Below, piece by piece: positions 46,979 through 55,923 of a DNA stretch of 64,000 nucleotides. This DNA is from Indolivaga capnocytophagoides DSM 22835 (lineage in GTDB: Bacteria; Bacteroidota; Bacteroidia; Bacteroidales; Dysgonomonadaceae), in contig NZ_AUFL01000010.1 in the NCBI RefSeq assembly GCF_000426485.1, forward strand, positions 124,001 through 188,000. The letters run 5' to 3'. The notes below the pieces were generated by a model. It was not told where the DNA came from and made no database searches. It worked only from the letters and a program-made list of their open reading frames with translations. Made by a program: the position numbers and the translations under genes. How positions within the stretch are numbered: the stretch's first letter is position 1; each line of letters begins with the position of its first letter.

Positions 46979-48412
46979 ATGGATTTGAGCAATTATTTGT
47001 TAATGAAGCCGGAATTATCTCTGATAGGGGTATTTCTAATACTTATTTGTTATGATTTATTCGCTTCAGACAATGCAAAGAAGTATTACTTTCCTTTTGC
47101 ATGCTTGCTATTCTTAGCACATACTGTTTATTGTTTCTTTATTAATAAAGATACCGGAGAGTCATTCGGTGGTATGTATCTGACGGGTGCTGCTCAGGTG
47201 ACAATGAAAAGCGTGTTGAATATCGGGGTGTTCTTGATAATGCTTCAGGCTAATGAATGGCTTGGTAAAGCCGAATCTGTTATTAAACGCGGAGAATTCT
47301 TCATGTTGACTATCCTTACTTTGCTGGGGATGTATCTGATGATTTCTTCGGGTAATTTTCTTTTATTCTATATCGGGCTCGAAACAGCATCTTTGCCTTT
47401 AGCCGCATTAGTTGCTTTTGATAAATATAAACAAAACAGTGCCGAAGCCGGAGCGAAATATATATTCAATGCAATATTTTCGTCTGCGGTAATGATATTC
47501 GGACTTTCGTTCTTATATGGAGCTTGCGGTACTCTTTATTTTGCTGATATTTTCCAGAATATATATTCATCGCCACTTATCATAATGGCAATGATATTTT
47601 TCCTTTCGGGTTTATTCTTTAAGTTGTCGTTGGTTCCTTTCCATCTTTGGGCTCCTGATGTATATCAAGGTGCACCTACCAATATTACGCTTTACTTGTC
47701 GACCATCTCTAAAGGGGCGGCAGTATTTGCTTTGATGTTGATTCTGTATAAAGTATTTCCAGCATTGGAAGTCGTATGGCATCCTCTAATCTGGATTATC
47801 ATATTAATAACTATCACTGTCGGTAACCTATTTGCACTTCGTCAGAAGAATATGAAAAGATTCCTGGCATTCTCTTCTATCTCGCAGGCCGGTTATATCA
47901 TGTTGGGGGTTTTCAGTGGAAGTACATTGGGGATGGCAGCTACAATATTTTATGTATTTGTTTATGTCTTCTCTAATCTGGCTGCTTTTGGTGTGATCAC
48001 CAGCATTGAAAATAAGACCGGAAAGGTGAATATGAATGACTATGACGGACTTTATTACAGTAATCCGAAGTTGGCTTTGGTAATGATGATCTCGATGTTC
48101 TCTTTGGGTGGTATCCCTCCTACAGCAGGATTTTTCAGTAAGTTATTTGTCTTTATTTCGGCTATGGAATCCGGTAACCCTGCAAATACGATATTGGTAT
48201 TTCTGGCATTGGTAAATACTGTGATATCTTTGTTCTACTACTTGTTGGTGGTGAAGGCGATGTTTATAAAGAAAACAAACGATCCTATCGAAAACCTGCA
48301 GACAGATGGATATCTGAAAATATCTTTAATTTGTTCTATGATAGGTATTTTCTTTATCGGAGTTATCAGTTGTTTCTACGAGTACATCAACTCGGTAAGT
48401 TTCGGTTTCTAA
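46979..48412 (+). CDS. nuoN: Complex I subunit N (proton-pumping antiporter-like)
   Basis: 477 residues with about 14 helices. FLLFYIGLETASLPLAALVAFDKY holds the TM5 Glu (about residue 133). The segment GLFFKLSLVPFHLWAPDVYQGAPTNITLYLSTISKGAA is seen as KLSLVPFHLWAPDVYQGAPT. FLAFSSISQAGYIMLGV follows. Last subunit gene; no nuoE, nuoF or nuoG occurs in the cluster. The spacer to exbB has a repeat unit and a strong terminator. Confidence 0.95.
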   Translation: MDLSNYLLMKPELSLIGVFLILICYDLFASDNAKKYYFPFACLLFLAHTVYCFFINKDTGESFGGMYLTGAAQVTMKSVLNIGVFLIMLQANEWLGKAESVIKRGEFFMLTILTLLGMYLMISSGNFLLFYIGLETASLPLAALVAFDKYKQNSAEAGAKYIFNAIFSSAVMIFGLSFLYGACGTLYFADIFQNIYSSPLIIMAMIFFLSGLFFKLSLVPFHLWAPDVYQGAPTNITLYLSTISKGAAVFALMLILYKVFPALEVVWHPLIWIIILITITVGNLFALRQKNMKRFLAFSSISQAGYIMLGVFSGSTLGMAATIFYVFVYVFSNLAAFGVITSIENKTGKVNMNDYDGLYYSNPKLALVMMISMFSLGGIPPTAGFFSKLFVFISAMESGNPANTILVFLALVNTVISLFYYLLVVKAMFIKKTNDPIENLQTDGYLKISLICSMIGIFFIGVISCFYEYINSVSFGF

Positions 48413-48420
48413 TATTCGAA

Positions 48421-48487
48421 TAATATATTTTATAGAGATAACTACCAGTTATGCTTATAAAAAATAATAAAAAGGTTTGAGACCTTA
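48421..48487 (+). repeat. Palindrome-tipped unit, copy I (after nuoN)
   Basis: TAATATATTTTATAGAG...TTATGC...AATAATAAA and palindrome AGGTTTGAGACCT (48473-48485), matching the later part of the long unit. Confidence 0.55.
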
Positions 48488-48493
48488 GAACTA

Positions 48494-48528
48494 AATTCGA
48501 TAAACATTGTTTCTATGTTTATCGAATT
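48494..48528 (+). terminator. Terminator of the nuo operon
   Basis: A perfect 14-bp stem AATTCGATAAACAT / ATGTTTATCGAATT with a 7-nt loop, then TTATTTTT. Confidence 0.85.
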
Positions 48529-48551
48529 AGTTATTTTTAGCCTGTTATAAA

Positions 48552-48610
48552 GTTTCAGCGCTTTACTTTCTTTATATGTGAAATATGACAGGTAGTTGTG
48601 ATGCTGAAAC
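48552..48610 (+). other. Long-loop inverted repeat in the exbB leader
   Basis: GTTTCAGC (48552-48559) and GCTGAAAC (48603-48610), 43 nt apart, about 33 nt before the exbB start. Could be a leader stem or chance. Confidence 0.3.
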
Positions 48611-48642
48611 GAATCATTTTTTCCTAATCTTTTCGTTCTCTT

Positions 48643-49353
48643 ATGATGAATTTATTTATTTTGTTGCAATCGGCAACTTCTACATTAGAACCTGCGGCAA
48701 CTGCTGCTCCGGAGAGTTATTTTAGCTTGATTTTAAAAGGTGGATGGGTAATGATTCCCATTGCCATACTCTCGGTACTTTCGATTTATTATATAATTGA
48801 ACGTTGGATGACGATAAGTAAAGTTGGCAAACGTGATTCTATCTGGCAATCGCGTATTATAGAGCTTATTTCGGAAGGAAAAACAGATCGGGCGTTGAAT
48901 TTCTGTTTCGAAAAACCTTATATTCTGGGTAAAGTTGTTGCCGCTGGATTAAAAGAAGAATCAGAACCTATCAGTGAGATAGAGCAGACAATGGAAATCG
49001 AGGCCCGTCAGCAGATTTCGAAGTTAGAAAATCACATGAATTATCTGGGTATTATTGCTTCTATTGCTCCGATGCTTGGTTTTTTGGGAACTATTTTTGG
49101 TGTGATTACTATCTTTTATAATATTTCTCAGACAGCGGATCTTGATATTGCTACTATCTCGGATGGATTATATCAAAAAATGATTTGTTCGGGAGCCGGT
49201 CTTTTGGTCGGTATTGTGGCTTATTCGGGATACTATGTTTTAAACGGGCGTATTGATAAGATAATATCTAATCTGGATAAGGATTCGAATGATGCCTTAA
49301 AAGCTCTTAAAAACCGTAGGAGGAGCCAAGTGATAGATCATTCGGCTGAATGA
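48643..49353 (+). CDS. exbB: MotA/TolQ/ExbB proton channel protein
   Basis: 236 residues with three helices: an N-terminal one (GGWVMIPIAILSVLSIYYIIERW), and two after a long cytoplasmic loop (LGIIASIAPMLGFLGTIFGVITIF, about 134-157, and YQKMICSGAGLLVGIVAYSGYYVL). The conserved TIFGV and pore-lining residues are present. With ExbD it converts proton-motive force into movement of TonB or TolA. Either ATG 48643 or 48646 may start it. exbD follows after 67 nt containing a repeat palindrome. Confidence 0.9.
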   Translation: MMNLFILLQSATSTLEPAATAAPESYFSLILKGGWVMIPIAILSVLSIYYIIERWMTISKVGKRDSIWQSRIIELISEGKTDRALNFCFEKPYILGKVVAAGLKEESEPISEIEQTMEIEARQQISKLENHMNYLGIIASIAPMLGFLGTIFGVITIFYNISQTADLDIATISDGLYQKMICSGAGLLVGIVAYSGYYVLNGRIDKIISNLDKDSNDALKALKNRRRSQVIDHSAE

Positions 49354-49385
49354 TCTATGGTCGTTTTACTGAAAATGCAATAAAT

Positions 49386-49399
49386 AGGTCTGTGACCCT
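49386..49399. repeat. Palindrome in the exbB-exbD spacer
   Basis: AGGTCTGTGACCCT preceded by GCAATAAAT, as in the longer units. Confidence 0.6.
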
Positions 49400-49420
49400 A
49401 ATGAGTAATTATAACTATAG

Positions 49421-49831
49421 ATGAAAATAGAACGTCGAAAAAATAGAGCAGCAGAAGTTTATACAGCTTCATTGAATGATATCATGTTTTTCTTGTTATT
49501 ATTCTTTCTGATTGTATCGACTATGGTGACTCCTGCCGCAATACGTGTATTATTGCCTAACTCATCGACTGCAGAAAAGGTTGCAACTAAGAAAAATATC
49601 ACTCTGATCATAACATCCGATCTTAAGTATTATGTAAATGATAAGCAGGTGACGTTTGATACCTTGGAACAGGAACTGGTGAACTCTATCGGTGAAAGAC
49701 ACGATGGTGATGATGTCAATGTGTTGCTGCAGGCAGATAAAATGTTAAATCTGCAAGATATCGTTAATGTAATAGATATCGGTAATAAATTGCATGTCAA
49801 GATGGTGCTGTTTACCGAAAAGAATAATTAG
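49421..49831 (+). CDS. exbD: ExbD/TolR-family protein
   Basis: 136 residues. One helix near the N-terminus (SLNDIMFFLLLFFLIVSTMV, about 18-37) with the essential Asp (LNDIMFF), followed by a periplasmic domain (ITLIITSDLKYYVNDKQVTFDTL; DIVNVIDIGNKLHVKMVLFT). Partner of ExbB. The gene is closed by a hairpin terminator. No tonB is adjacent; a TonB-type barrel gene follows. Confidence 0.9.
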   Translation: MKIERRKNRAAEVYTASLNDIMFFLLLFFLIVSTMVTPAAIRVLLPNSSTAEKVATKKNITLIITSDLKYYVNDKQVTFDTLEQELVNSIGERHDGDDVNVLLQADKMLNLQDIVNVIDIGNKLHVKMVLFTEKNN

Positions 49832-49856
49832 TTTATATCCGGAGCCATTATATAGA

Positions 49857-49886
49857 AGAGTATCATACTAGATGCTCTTTTTTTTC
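49857..49886 (+). terminator. Terminator after exbD
   Basis: AGAGTATC / GATGCTCT stem (one G-U pair), 6-nt loop, then eight T. Confidence 0.8.
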
Positions 49887-49951
49887 GTTATATTCCAAGA
49901 GTCACTTTTGGAAAGAAGAGTGGATTGATAATAGAAAAATAGTAGTTGTTG

Positions 49952-52636
49952 GTGAAATATCTATATGTATTTCTTCTTTTATGCTTATCTGTTGCAACTT
50001 ATTCCCAGACTATAACCGGTATTGTTCGGGATAGTTTGAAGAATGAGCCGATTTCTTATGCCTCTATCCGTTTGTTGAAAGCTCAGGACAGTACTTATGT
50101 TTCAGGGGCGGTGACAAATGATTCGGGCGAATTTTCTATTCCGGCAAAAAGAGGTCGTTATATTCTTGATGTATCTTGTGTAAACTATCAGAAAAAGAAA
50201 TATCCGATATATATAAACGACAGATCGAAGGTCGAATTGAATACCATTCTATTGAAATTCGCAGAATATAGTATTGGCGAAGCTGTGGTAATAGCTCCAG
50301 TTCCTGATATTGTGGTAAGAGGAGATACAATAGAATACAACGCCGACGCTTACAGGGTGGGAGAAGATGCTCTTCTTCAGGATTTGGTCAGGCGTATGCC
50401 CGGGATAGAAGTGAGCTCCGATGGTAAACTGATGGCTAACGGCAAGATTATCTCGAAGATACTGATAGATGGAAAAGAATTCTTTGATAATGATATAGAT
50501 TTGGCTCTAAAGAATTTGCCTGCCTCAATGGTGAATAAACTACAGTTGTTTAAAGAGCAGTCGGACATGTCTAAAGTGACGGGATTCAAAGATAATAATG
50601 CCGAGCAAGTCTTAAACCTCACAGTAAAGGAGGGCATGAAAAAATCGGTGTTTGGTAATGCCCGTGTAGGATACGGTACTGATGACCGCTATGCTAATAA
50701 GTTCAATGCAAACTATATGGAAGATGATAACCAGTTTGCTGTTATAGGTAATTTGAATAATGTTACCGATAATTTTGAGTATAGTGGTGTTTCGAGCCAA
50801 TACGACGGGATAACAAAAGAGCGAAATCTGAGTACAAACTTCAATATACAGCGTAATAGTAAAATTTCGGTTGGAGGGAATGTGAGGTATGAAGACAATG
50901 ACAATCTGTTTAAGATGGACAGCAATACCCAGACTTTTATAGAAGGAGGAAACCGGATGAGTACTCAGTCATCTTCGTCTAATAATAGAAAGCGGAATCT
51001 GACCTTCTCTCTGAATTCTAAATGGATGCCGGATTCTCTGACAACTATATATACTCGTATGAGTGTGTCTACCGGAACTGCCGATGATGTGCGCAAGAGT
51101 AATTCTCTTTCTTATATGCAAAATCAAAAAGATTCGACTTCCGGATGGTCTGATTATATAACACAGGGAGATGTATATAACTTAAATGGATCATTGGTTA
51201 TCGGACGAAAATTAAATGCAAAAGGCCGGAATATCAGCTTGAGTTTGACCGGAGCTTTCAGAGGGTCTCAGGATGATGGGACGAACTATTCTTTTACCCG
51301 GTACCAGTCTTTAAATTCGACAAAGATATTAGATCAGAAACTTGATATTAGTAGTTCGGGAAATAATTGGGGGGTGATGCTCTCTTATGTAGAGCCATTG
51401 GATACTCATCATTCTCTGCAGTTTTCGTACAATTACCGTCAGGATTATTCGGGCAGAGATCGTTCTACTTTTCGTAGGGATCCTGAAGGAGAATATACTG
51501 TGATAGATACAGCATATACCCGAAACTCATTATCTCGTTATTCGACTCAGCGATTTAATGTCGGATTTCAATCTATTCATGAGAAATATGAATATACAAT
51601 TGGATTCAGCGTTGATCCTACACACTCAAAGAACAGATCAACGGTAAGAGATTCTATTATAGAAAAGCAAACACAGAGTGTAGTCAATTTCTCTCCTTCT
51701 TTTAAGTTTACATACCGTCCGAAAAGTAATGCTACATTCGACTTTGATTATTATGGGACTACCGAACATCCTACTTTAAGACAGATGTCTGCTGATACAA
51801 TCATTCTCGATGCGTTGTCCCGAACGTACGGAAATCCCGATTTAAAACCCAGTTTCGATAATAATATAAGTATGTATTATCAGGTATCGGATTATGAAAA
51901 AGGGGCTTTCTTTATGATTACTGCATCCGGGAATTATATAGCCAATAAGATTGTAGATTATACAATTACAGATAAAGACGGGAACGTTGAGAGTTCTTAT
52001 CGTAACGTTAAAGGTAATTGGGGTATGAATGGTGGTATTATGTTTAATACACCTCTTAAAAATAAGAAGTTTACGGTAGATAACAGTTCTTTTGCTTACT
52101 TTGTCCGTAATATCGGATACTCTAATGGAGCGAAGAATATTACATATAACCTGACCCTGAGCGAATCTTTTTCGATAAGCTATAAGTCGGAAAAATTCGA
52201 CCAGCGCCTGCAAGCGAATGTCGCATTTAATATTACACGCAATAATTTATCTCAAGAAGGAGATTTGGGTACCTCTAATCTTGGAGTGAAGTCTTCAACG
52301 ATGATTAAGTTTCCGTATGATATCTCCCTGCAGAACGAAGTCAGCTATACTTATAATCATGGATACTCTGCTGCATTTAAGAATTCGGAGTTGTTATGGA
52401 ATCTTTCTTTGTCGAAGCAATTTATGAAAAAGAAAGCCGGAACCGTTAAGGTACAGTGTTATGATCTATTGGCTGATCGGAATAATCTGTTACGTGTTGT
52501 ATCCGGTAATTATATCTCTGATACTAAAACCAATATGATAGGGAGATATGTGTTAGTGAGCTTCAATTACAGGTTTAATATTCTGAACGGCAAAATATCA
52601 TCTGCTGCACAAGATACAGACTCGTACAACTATTAA
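49952..52636 (+). CDS. TonB-dependent-type outer-membrane beta-barrel protein
   Basis: 894 residues from GTG 49952; TTG 49946 and 49949 are in frame, and no ATG is nearby. After a signal peptide (YLYVFLLLCLSVATYSQ) comes a carboxypeptidase-like regulatory fold (ITGIVRDSLKNEPISYASIRLL, about 20-110). A plug-like region follows (ALLQDLVRRMPGIEVSSDGK; ILIDGKEFF), then a large outer-membrane beta-barrel of the OMP_b-brl_3 kind, ending in a Phe-containing strand and short tail. The substrate is unknown; it may be energised by the ExbBD just upstream. No SusD partner. Confidence 0.88.
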   Translation: MKYLYVFLLLCLSVATYSQTITGIVRDSLKNEPISYASIRLLKAQDSTYVSGAVTNDSGEFSIPAKRGRYILDVSCVNYQKKKYPIYINDRSKVELNTILLKFAEYSIGEAVVIAPVPDIVVRGDTIEYNADAYRVGEDALLQDLVRRMPGIEVSSDGKLMANGKIISKILIDGKEFFDNDIDLALKNLPASMVNKLQLFKEQSDMSKVTGFKDNNAEQVLNLTVKEGMKKSVFGNARVGYGTDDRYANKFNANYMEDDNQFAVIGNLNNVTDNFEYSGVSSQYDGITKERNLSTNFNIQRNSKISVGGNVRYEDNDNLFKMDSNTQTFIEGGNRMSTQSSSSNNRKRNLTFSLNSKWMPDSLTTIYTRMSVSTGTADDVRKSNSLSYMQNQKDSTSGWSDYITQGDVYNLNGSLVIGRKLNAKGRNISLSLTGAFRGSQDDGTNYSFTRYQSLNSTKILDQKLDISSSGNNWGVMLSYVEPLDTHHSLQFSYNYRQDYSGRDRSTFRRDPEGEYTVIDTAYTRNSLSRYSTQRFNVGFQSIHEKYEYTIGFSVDPTHSKNRSTVRDSIIEKQTQSVVNFSPSFKFTYRPKSNATFDFDYYGTTEHPTLRQMSADTIILDALSRTYGNPDLKPSFDNNISMYYQVSDYEKGAFFMITASGNYIANKIVDYTITDKDGNVESSYRNVKGNWGMNGGIMFNTPLKNKKFTVDNSSFAYFVRNIGYSNGAKNITYNLTLSESFSISYKSEKFDQRLQANVAFNITRNNLSQEGDLGTSNLGVKSSTMIKFPYDISLQNEVSYTYNHGYSAAFKNSELLWNLSLSKQFMKKKAGTVKVQCYDLLADRNNLLRVVSGNYISDTKTNMIGRYVLVSFNYRFNILNGKISSAAQDTDSYNY

Positions 52637-52642
52637 TAGAAA

Positions 52643-52675
52643 AGAGCAGAATTTATAGTTCTGCTCTCTCTTTTT
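52643..52675 (+). terminator. Terminator after the barrel gene
   Basis: AGAGCAGAA / TTCTGCTCT, 7-nt loop, then CTCTTTTTT. It may also serve the convergent DUF2795 gene. Confidence 0.88.
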
Positions 52676-52691
52676 TCATTTACGATCTTTA

Positions 52692-52913
52692 TCAATACTC
52701 GTCTTCGTTAAAGAAGAAATCTTCTTTACTTGGATAATCCGGCCAAATATCTTCGATTGTGTCGAATATCTCACCCTCATCTTCAAGCTCCTGAAGGTTT
52801 TCTATAACTTCTAAGGGCGCACCCGAACGTTGAGCATAGTCAATTAGTTCATCCTTTGTAGCAGGCCATGGTGCATCTTCTAATTTTGATGCTAATTCTA
52901 GAGTCCAATACAT
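52692..52913 (-). CDS. DUF2795 domain protein
   Basis: 73 residues, acidic. MYWTLELASKLEDAPWPATKDELIDYAQRSGAP...EVIENLQELEDEGEIFDTIEDIWPDYP is the compact DUF2795 helical unit with an extra acidic C-terminus (FFFNEDEY). Function unknown. It lies 75 nt downstream of the adenosyltransferase gene on the same strand and probably shares its transcript. Confidence 0.88.
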   Translation of the reverse strand: MYWTLELASKLEDAPWPATKDELIDYAQRSGAPLEVIENLQELEDEGEIFDTIEDIWPDYPSKEDFFFNEDEY

Positions 52914-52987
52914 AGTGATATATTTTTATTTGTTCCTTTAATTTATTATCCCAGTTTTTATTTTCGGCAAAAATAAACTAATATTTC

Positions 52988-53548
52988 TTATAAACAAGAA
53001 GTATCCCAAAATATTTCTTTACCATCTTTATTACATTCTCTTCGGGCAATAATAAAGAAGTAATCTGAAAGCCGATTTACGAATTTCATTATATTATCTT
53101 CTACAGGATATTCATCTTTTACTTTGTAAATACATCTCTCTGCCCGTCTTGCTACAGTACGGCATAGATGTGCCCGGGCAGCGGCTTCACTGCCTCCGGG
53201 TAATACAAATTGTCTTAGGCGGGGTAGTTCGCTGTCTATACGATCCATTTCGGATTCGAGCATTGAAATATTAGCTTCAGTGATAATACTTGCAGCCTTA
53301 GGGGCGATGGCTTCTGTTTCTGTTGCCAAATACGATCCAACGGTGAATAGTTTATGCTGAATAAAAGATAATACTTTAAGAGTTTCTTCGTCCTTTATCT
53401 GGCAGATAAGTAGACCGACGAACGAATTTAGTTCGTCAATAGTTCCATATGCGTCCAATCTGACATGCGATTTCGGAACCCGTGTTCCTCCGACTAAAGC
53501 AGTTGTGCCTTTATCTCCGGTTTTTGTATATACTAAGCTTTTTTTCAT
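52988..53548 (-). CDS. Cob(I)alamin adenosyltransferase, PduO type
   Basis: 186 residues from ATG 53548 (MKKSLVYTKTGDKGTTALVGG); the open frame to 53620 overlaps the upstream gene and lacks family support. ATP-binding N-terminus TKTGDKGTT, DAYGTIDELNSFVGL (about 34-48), RRAERCIYKV and NRLSDYFFIIAR (C-terminal, near 164) are all hallmark segments. It makes adenosylcobalamin from cob(I)alamin and ATP. It lies 10 nt after a methyltransferase gene. No cobalamin riboswitch was recognised ahead of it. Confidence 0.93.
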   Translation of the reverse strand: MKKSLVYTKTGDKGTTALVGGTRVPKSHVRLDAYGTIDELNSFVGLLICQIKDEETLKVLSFIQHKLFTVGSYLATETEAIAPKAASIITEANISMLESEMDRIDSELPRLRQFVLPGGSEAAARAHLCRTVARRAERCIYKVKDEYPVEDNIMKFVNRLSDYFFIIARRECNKDGKEIFWDTSCL

Positions 53549-53558
53549 ATCGATAGTC

Positions 53559-54242
53559 TCAATAACTGAGTTTAAAATTACGTTTATAGTATTTCGGATT
53601 GAAGAACAGTATACCAACATGAAACAAGTCCATTGATACTCTTACCTCATTACATCCGATTAGTCTTTTCCATAACATTTGATGTTTCCTGTTTGTTCGG
53701 ATACCATCAACTATAATGAAACTATTTTCGTTGATCAATGAGAGAAGGTATTCTATGAGGGCTGTATGGTCGGCTTCGTAATTTCGTAAATTCAGCAAAA
53801 TACAATCGAGGGGTTTGTCAACCTGAGGAAATTTCTCATGAGATAAGCGGATGTTGTATCCCCATTTATTGTATAATCGGTCGATTGCTTCTTTTTTATT
53901 GAGATCAGTTTCTACTGAAGAGCAAATACATTGCTTCGAAGCTACAGTGAGGTAAAGTGTATTTATTCCGGATCCGGCTCCCAGTTCAAGTATCTTTTTT
54001 GCATTGAAATAGTTTACACACTTAAACAATAGCCTTTCGAACTTATTTTCATTGAACGTGATGTCCGGTTGTGATAAGATAAACTCACGGATATCATTAT
54101 ATGCGTAATACGGAGCCTTTTCTTCAATTACTTTGGTTATGAAATTGAAGACAAACGGAGAGTGTATTCCGTGTCCTTTGTGATGTCTCACCTTATATAG
54201 TATGCGGGTGCCTGTGCGAGACAGGCGATAAATCTTTGGCAT
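53559..54242 (-). CDS. SAM-dependent methyltransferase (class I)
   Basis: 227 residues from ATG 54242 (MPKIYRLSRTG). A Rossmann-type SAM site is visible: AKKILELGAGSGINTLYLT (motif I, about 79-97), CSSVETDL (acidic end of strand 2), and DCILLNLRNYEADH. The N-terminal part (HHKGHGIHSPFVFNFI) is typical of Bacteroidota O-methyltransferase-like proteins. The substrate is unknown. Longer reading to 54302 is less likely. It runs into the adenosyltransferase gene with a 10-nt gap. Confidence 0.85.
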   Translation of the reverse strand: MPKIYRLSRTGTRILYKVRHHKGHGIHSPFVFNFITKVIEEKAPYYAYNDIREFILSQPDITFNENKFERLLFKCVNYFNAKKILELGAGSGINTLYLTVASKQCICSSVETDLNKKEAIDRLYNKWGYNIRLSHEKFPQVDKPLDCILLNLRNYEADHTALIEYLLSLINENSFIIVDGIRTNRKHQMLWKRLIGCNEVRVSMDLFHVGILFFNPKYYKRNFKLSY

Positions 54243-54421
54243 ATGATGTCCTTCTTTTAAGGAAGATACAAAAATATAATCTTCTTTGCAAATTAAAAAC
54301 ACAGCTTGAAAAAAGAATGCCTCCTCTCTAAAAGGAAGAGGATAAGTAGCTAAGTGTATTTAATTATGCATCTTTAAATATGTAAACGGCTTTGTCTATT
54401 ATACTTCCTATATCAATAAAA

Positions 54422-54434
54422 AGGTCTAAGAGCT
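54422..54434. repeat. Degenerate palindrome between divergent genes
   Basis: AGGTCTAAGAGCT preceded by ATATCAATAAAA. Confidence 0.5.
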
Positions 54435-54497
54435 TAATGTCCTTAACATATTATTTTTTATCTTTGATTACCAACTGTGTTTTAAACGTTGATTTGT

Positions 54498-55919
54498 ATG
54501 AAATATTGGAGTCTGACTATATTATTGTTCTTGTTTTTTGGCGCGAGTGCTCAAAATACAAAAGAGCTGGCTCAGGCGAAGGCCGATTATAAAAATGGAG
54601 CTTTCGGCAAAGCCTTACCTGTTTTCGAAAGGGAATATAATGCGAAACCCAATGATGCATCTCTTAACTTATGGTATGGAGTATGTTTGGTTGAGACAGG
54701 CGGTGACCTGAAAAAGGCTGAAGAATGTCTTCTGATTGCATCGAAAAGGAACTTGCCCGAATCATACCTGTATCTTGGCGACTTGTATATAAAAGAGTAC
54801 CGAGTTAGTGAGGCTGAAGAACTGCTGCAACGGTACGCAAAGGCTCGTCCTCGTGAAAAGGAATCGGTTTTGGCTCCCTATAATCAAGCTTTGGATAAAA
54901 TGCAAAAGGCAATATCCAGAACAGAGGATATTCAGATCATTGATAGCCTGATTGTGGATAAACAGTCTTTATTGTCGGCATATAAGTTATCTCCCGAGGT
55001 GGGAAGTTTGTCACGATATCAGGATGTCTTCGAATCAAAGGGCAATGTAGAATCAGTTGTGTATATGAATGAAAAAGGCTCTAAGATTTATTTCGGCGAA
55101 CCATCTAAGTCTAAGTATACTCTTTATTCTATGGATAAGCTTTTGTCGGGATACGGCAATAAGAAAGCTTTGTCTGCCGATAACTTCGGATTGGATGGAG
55201 ATGCGAATTATCCGTTTGTTTTAACTGACGGATCGACAATCTATTTTTCAGCAAAAGACGATAATGGTTTGGGTGGATATGATATCTATGTAACCCGTTA
55301 TAACTTCAATAACGATTCGTTTCTTACCCCCGAATTATTGAATATGCCTTTTAACTCTCCCGCAAATGATTATCTTTATGTCTTTGACGAAGAGAAGGGT
55401 GTCGGTTGGTTTGCTACTGACCGCTTTCAACCTGAGGGCAAAGTCTGCATATATACTTTTATACCTAACGAAGAAGTTAAACTTGTCGAGAGTGACGATG
55501 ACAAGTATATCGAAAGCAGGGCTCGTATAACATCAATCAGAAATACATGGCAACCCGGAAAAGACTACCGCTCGATAAGAGAAAAGGCTAAGAAGGAGGT
55601 TGCTAAAGTAGAGACGAAATCAATAGACTTTACGTTTATTGTTGATGACAGTAGGATTTATCACTTTTACTCAGACTTTAAGAGTACAAAGGCTCGTACG
55701 ATGTTTCAAGACTTACAGTCAAAACAGAAGAGTCTGGATATTTTAAATGATAATCTGGAAACCAAGCGTTTCGATTACAGTAAAGCCTCTGCTGCTCAGA
55801 AGAAATCTTTATCAGCGATAATTGTCGATCTTGAAAAATCACAGGAGCAATTGATGAAGACTATTTCTGACTTGGAAGTGAATACCAGAAACGAAGAAAT
55901 TAAGGTAAACCATAATTAA
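54498..55919 (+). CDS. TPR/PD40-type secreted protein
   Basis: 473 residues from ATG 54498. Signal peptide MKYWSLTILLFLFFGASAQ, TPR repeats (about 20-130: LNLWYGVCLVETGGDLKKAEEC; YLYLGDLYIKEYRVSEAEELL), then WD40/PD40-like beta segments (YFGEPSKSKYTLYSMDKLL; SAKDDNGLGGYDIYVTRYNF). A C-terminal coiled coil (about 405-470) ends it. The layout resembles periplasmic TPR-PD40 proteins linked to OmpA-like or gliding/secretion complexes in Bacteroidota, but no OmpA domain is present. nfeD follows after 4 nt. Confidence 0.85.
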   Translation: MKYWSLTILLFLFFGASAQNTKELAQAKADYKNGAFGKALPVFEREYNAKPNDASLNLWYGVCLVETGGDLKKAEECLLIASKRNLPESYLYLGDLYIKEYRVSEAEELLQRYAKARPREKESVLAPYNQALDKMQKAISRTEDIQIIDSLIVDKQSLLSAYKLSPEVGSLSRYQDVFESKGNVESVVYMNEKGSKIYFGEPSKSKYTLYSMDKLLSGYGNKKALSADNFGLDGDANYPFVLTDGSTIYFSAKDDNGLGGYDIYVTRYNFNNDSFLTPELLNMPFNSPANDYLYVFDEEKGVGWFATDRFQPEGKVCIYTFIPNEEVKLVESDDDKYIESRARITSIRNTWQPGKDYRSIREKAKKEVAKVETKSIDFTFIVDDSRIYHFYSDFKSTKARTMFQDLQSKQKSLDILNDNLETKRFDYSKASAAQKKSLSAIIVDLEKSQEQLMKTISDLEVNTRNEEIKVNHN

Positions 55920-55923
55920 GAAT

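Noticed and set aside
38114-48485. AGGTCT palindromes as intrinsic terminators
   Set aside because: Arms are only 5-6 bp, most lack a T-run, and essential downstream nuo genes depend on read-through; true terminators (for example 48494-48528) are distinct.
53549-53620. Longer start for the cobalamin adenosyltransferase
   Set aside because: The extension overlaps the methyltransferase gene and has no family-like sequence; MKKSLVYTKTGDKG is the normal N-terminus.
53549-54497. Cobalamin riboswitch ahead of the adenosyltransferase cluster
   Set aside because: No B12-box-like conserved segment was found in the spacers.
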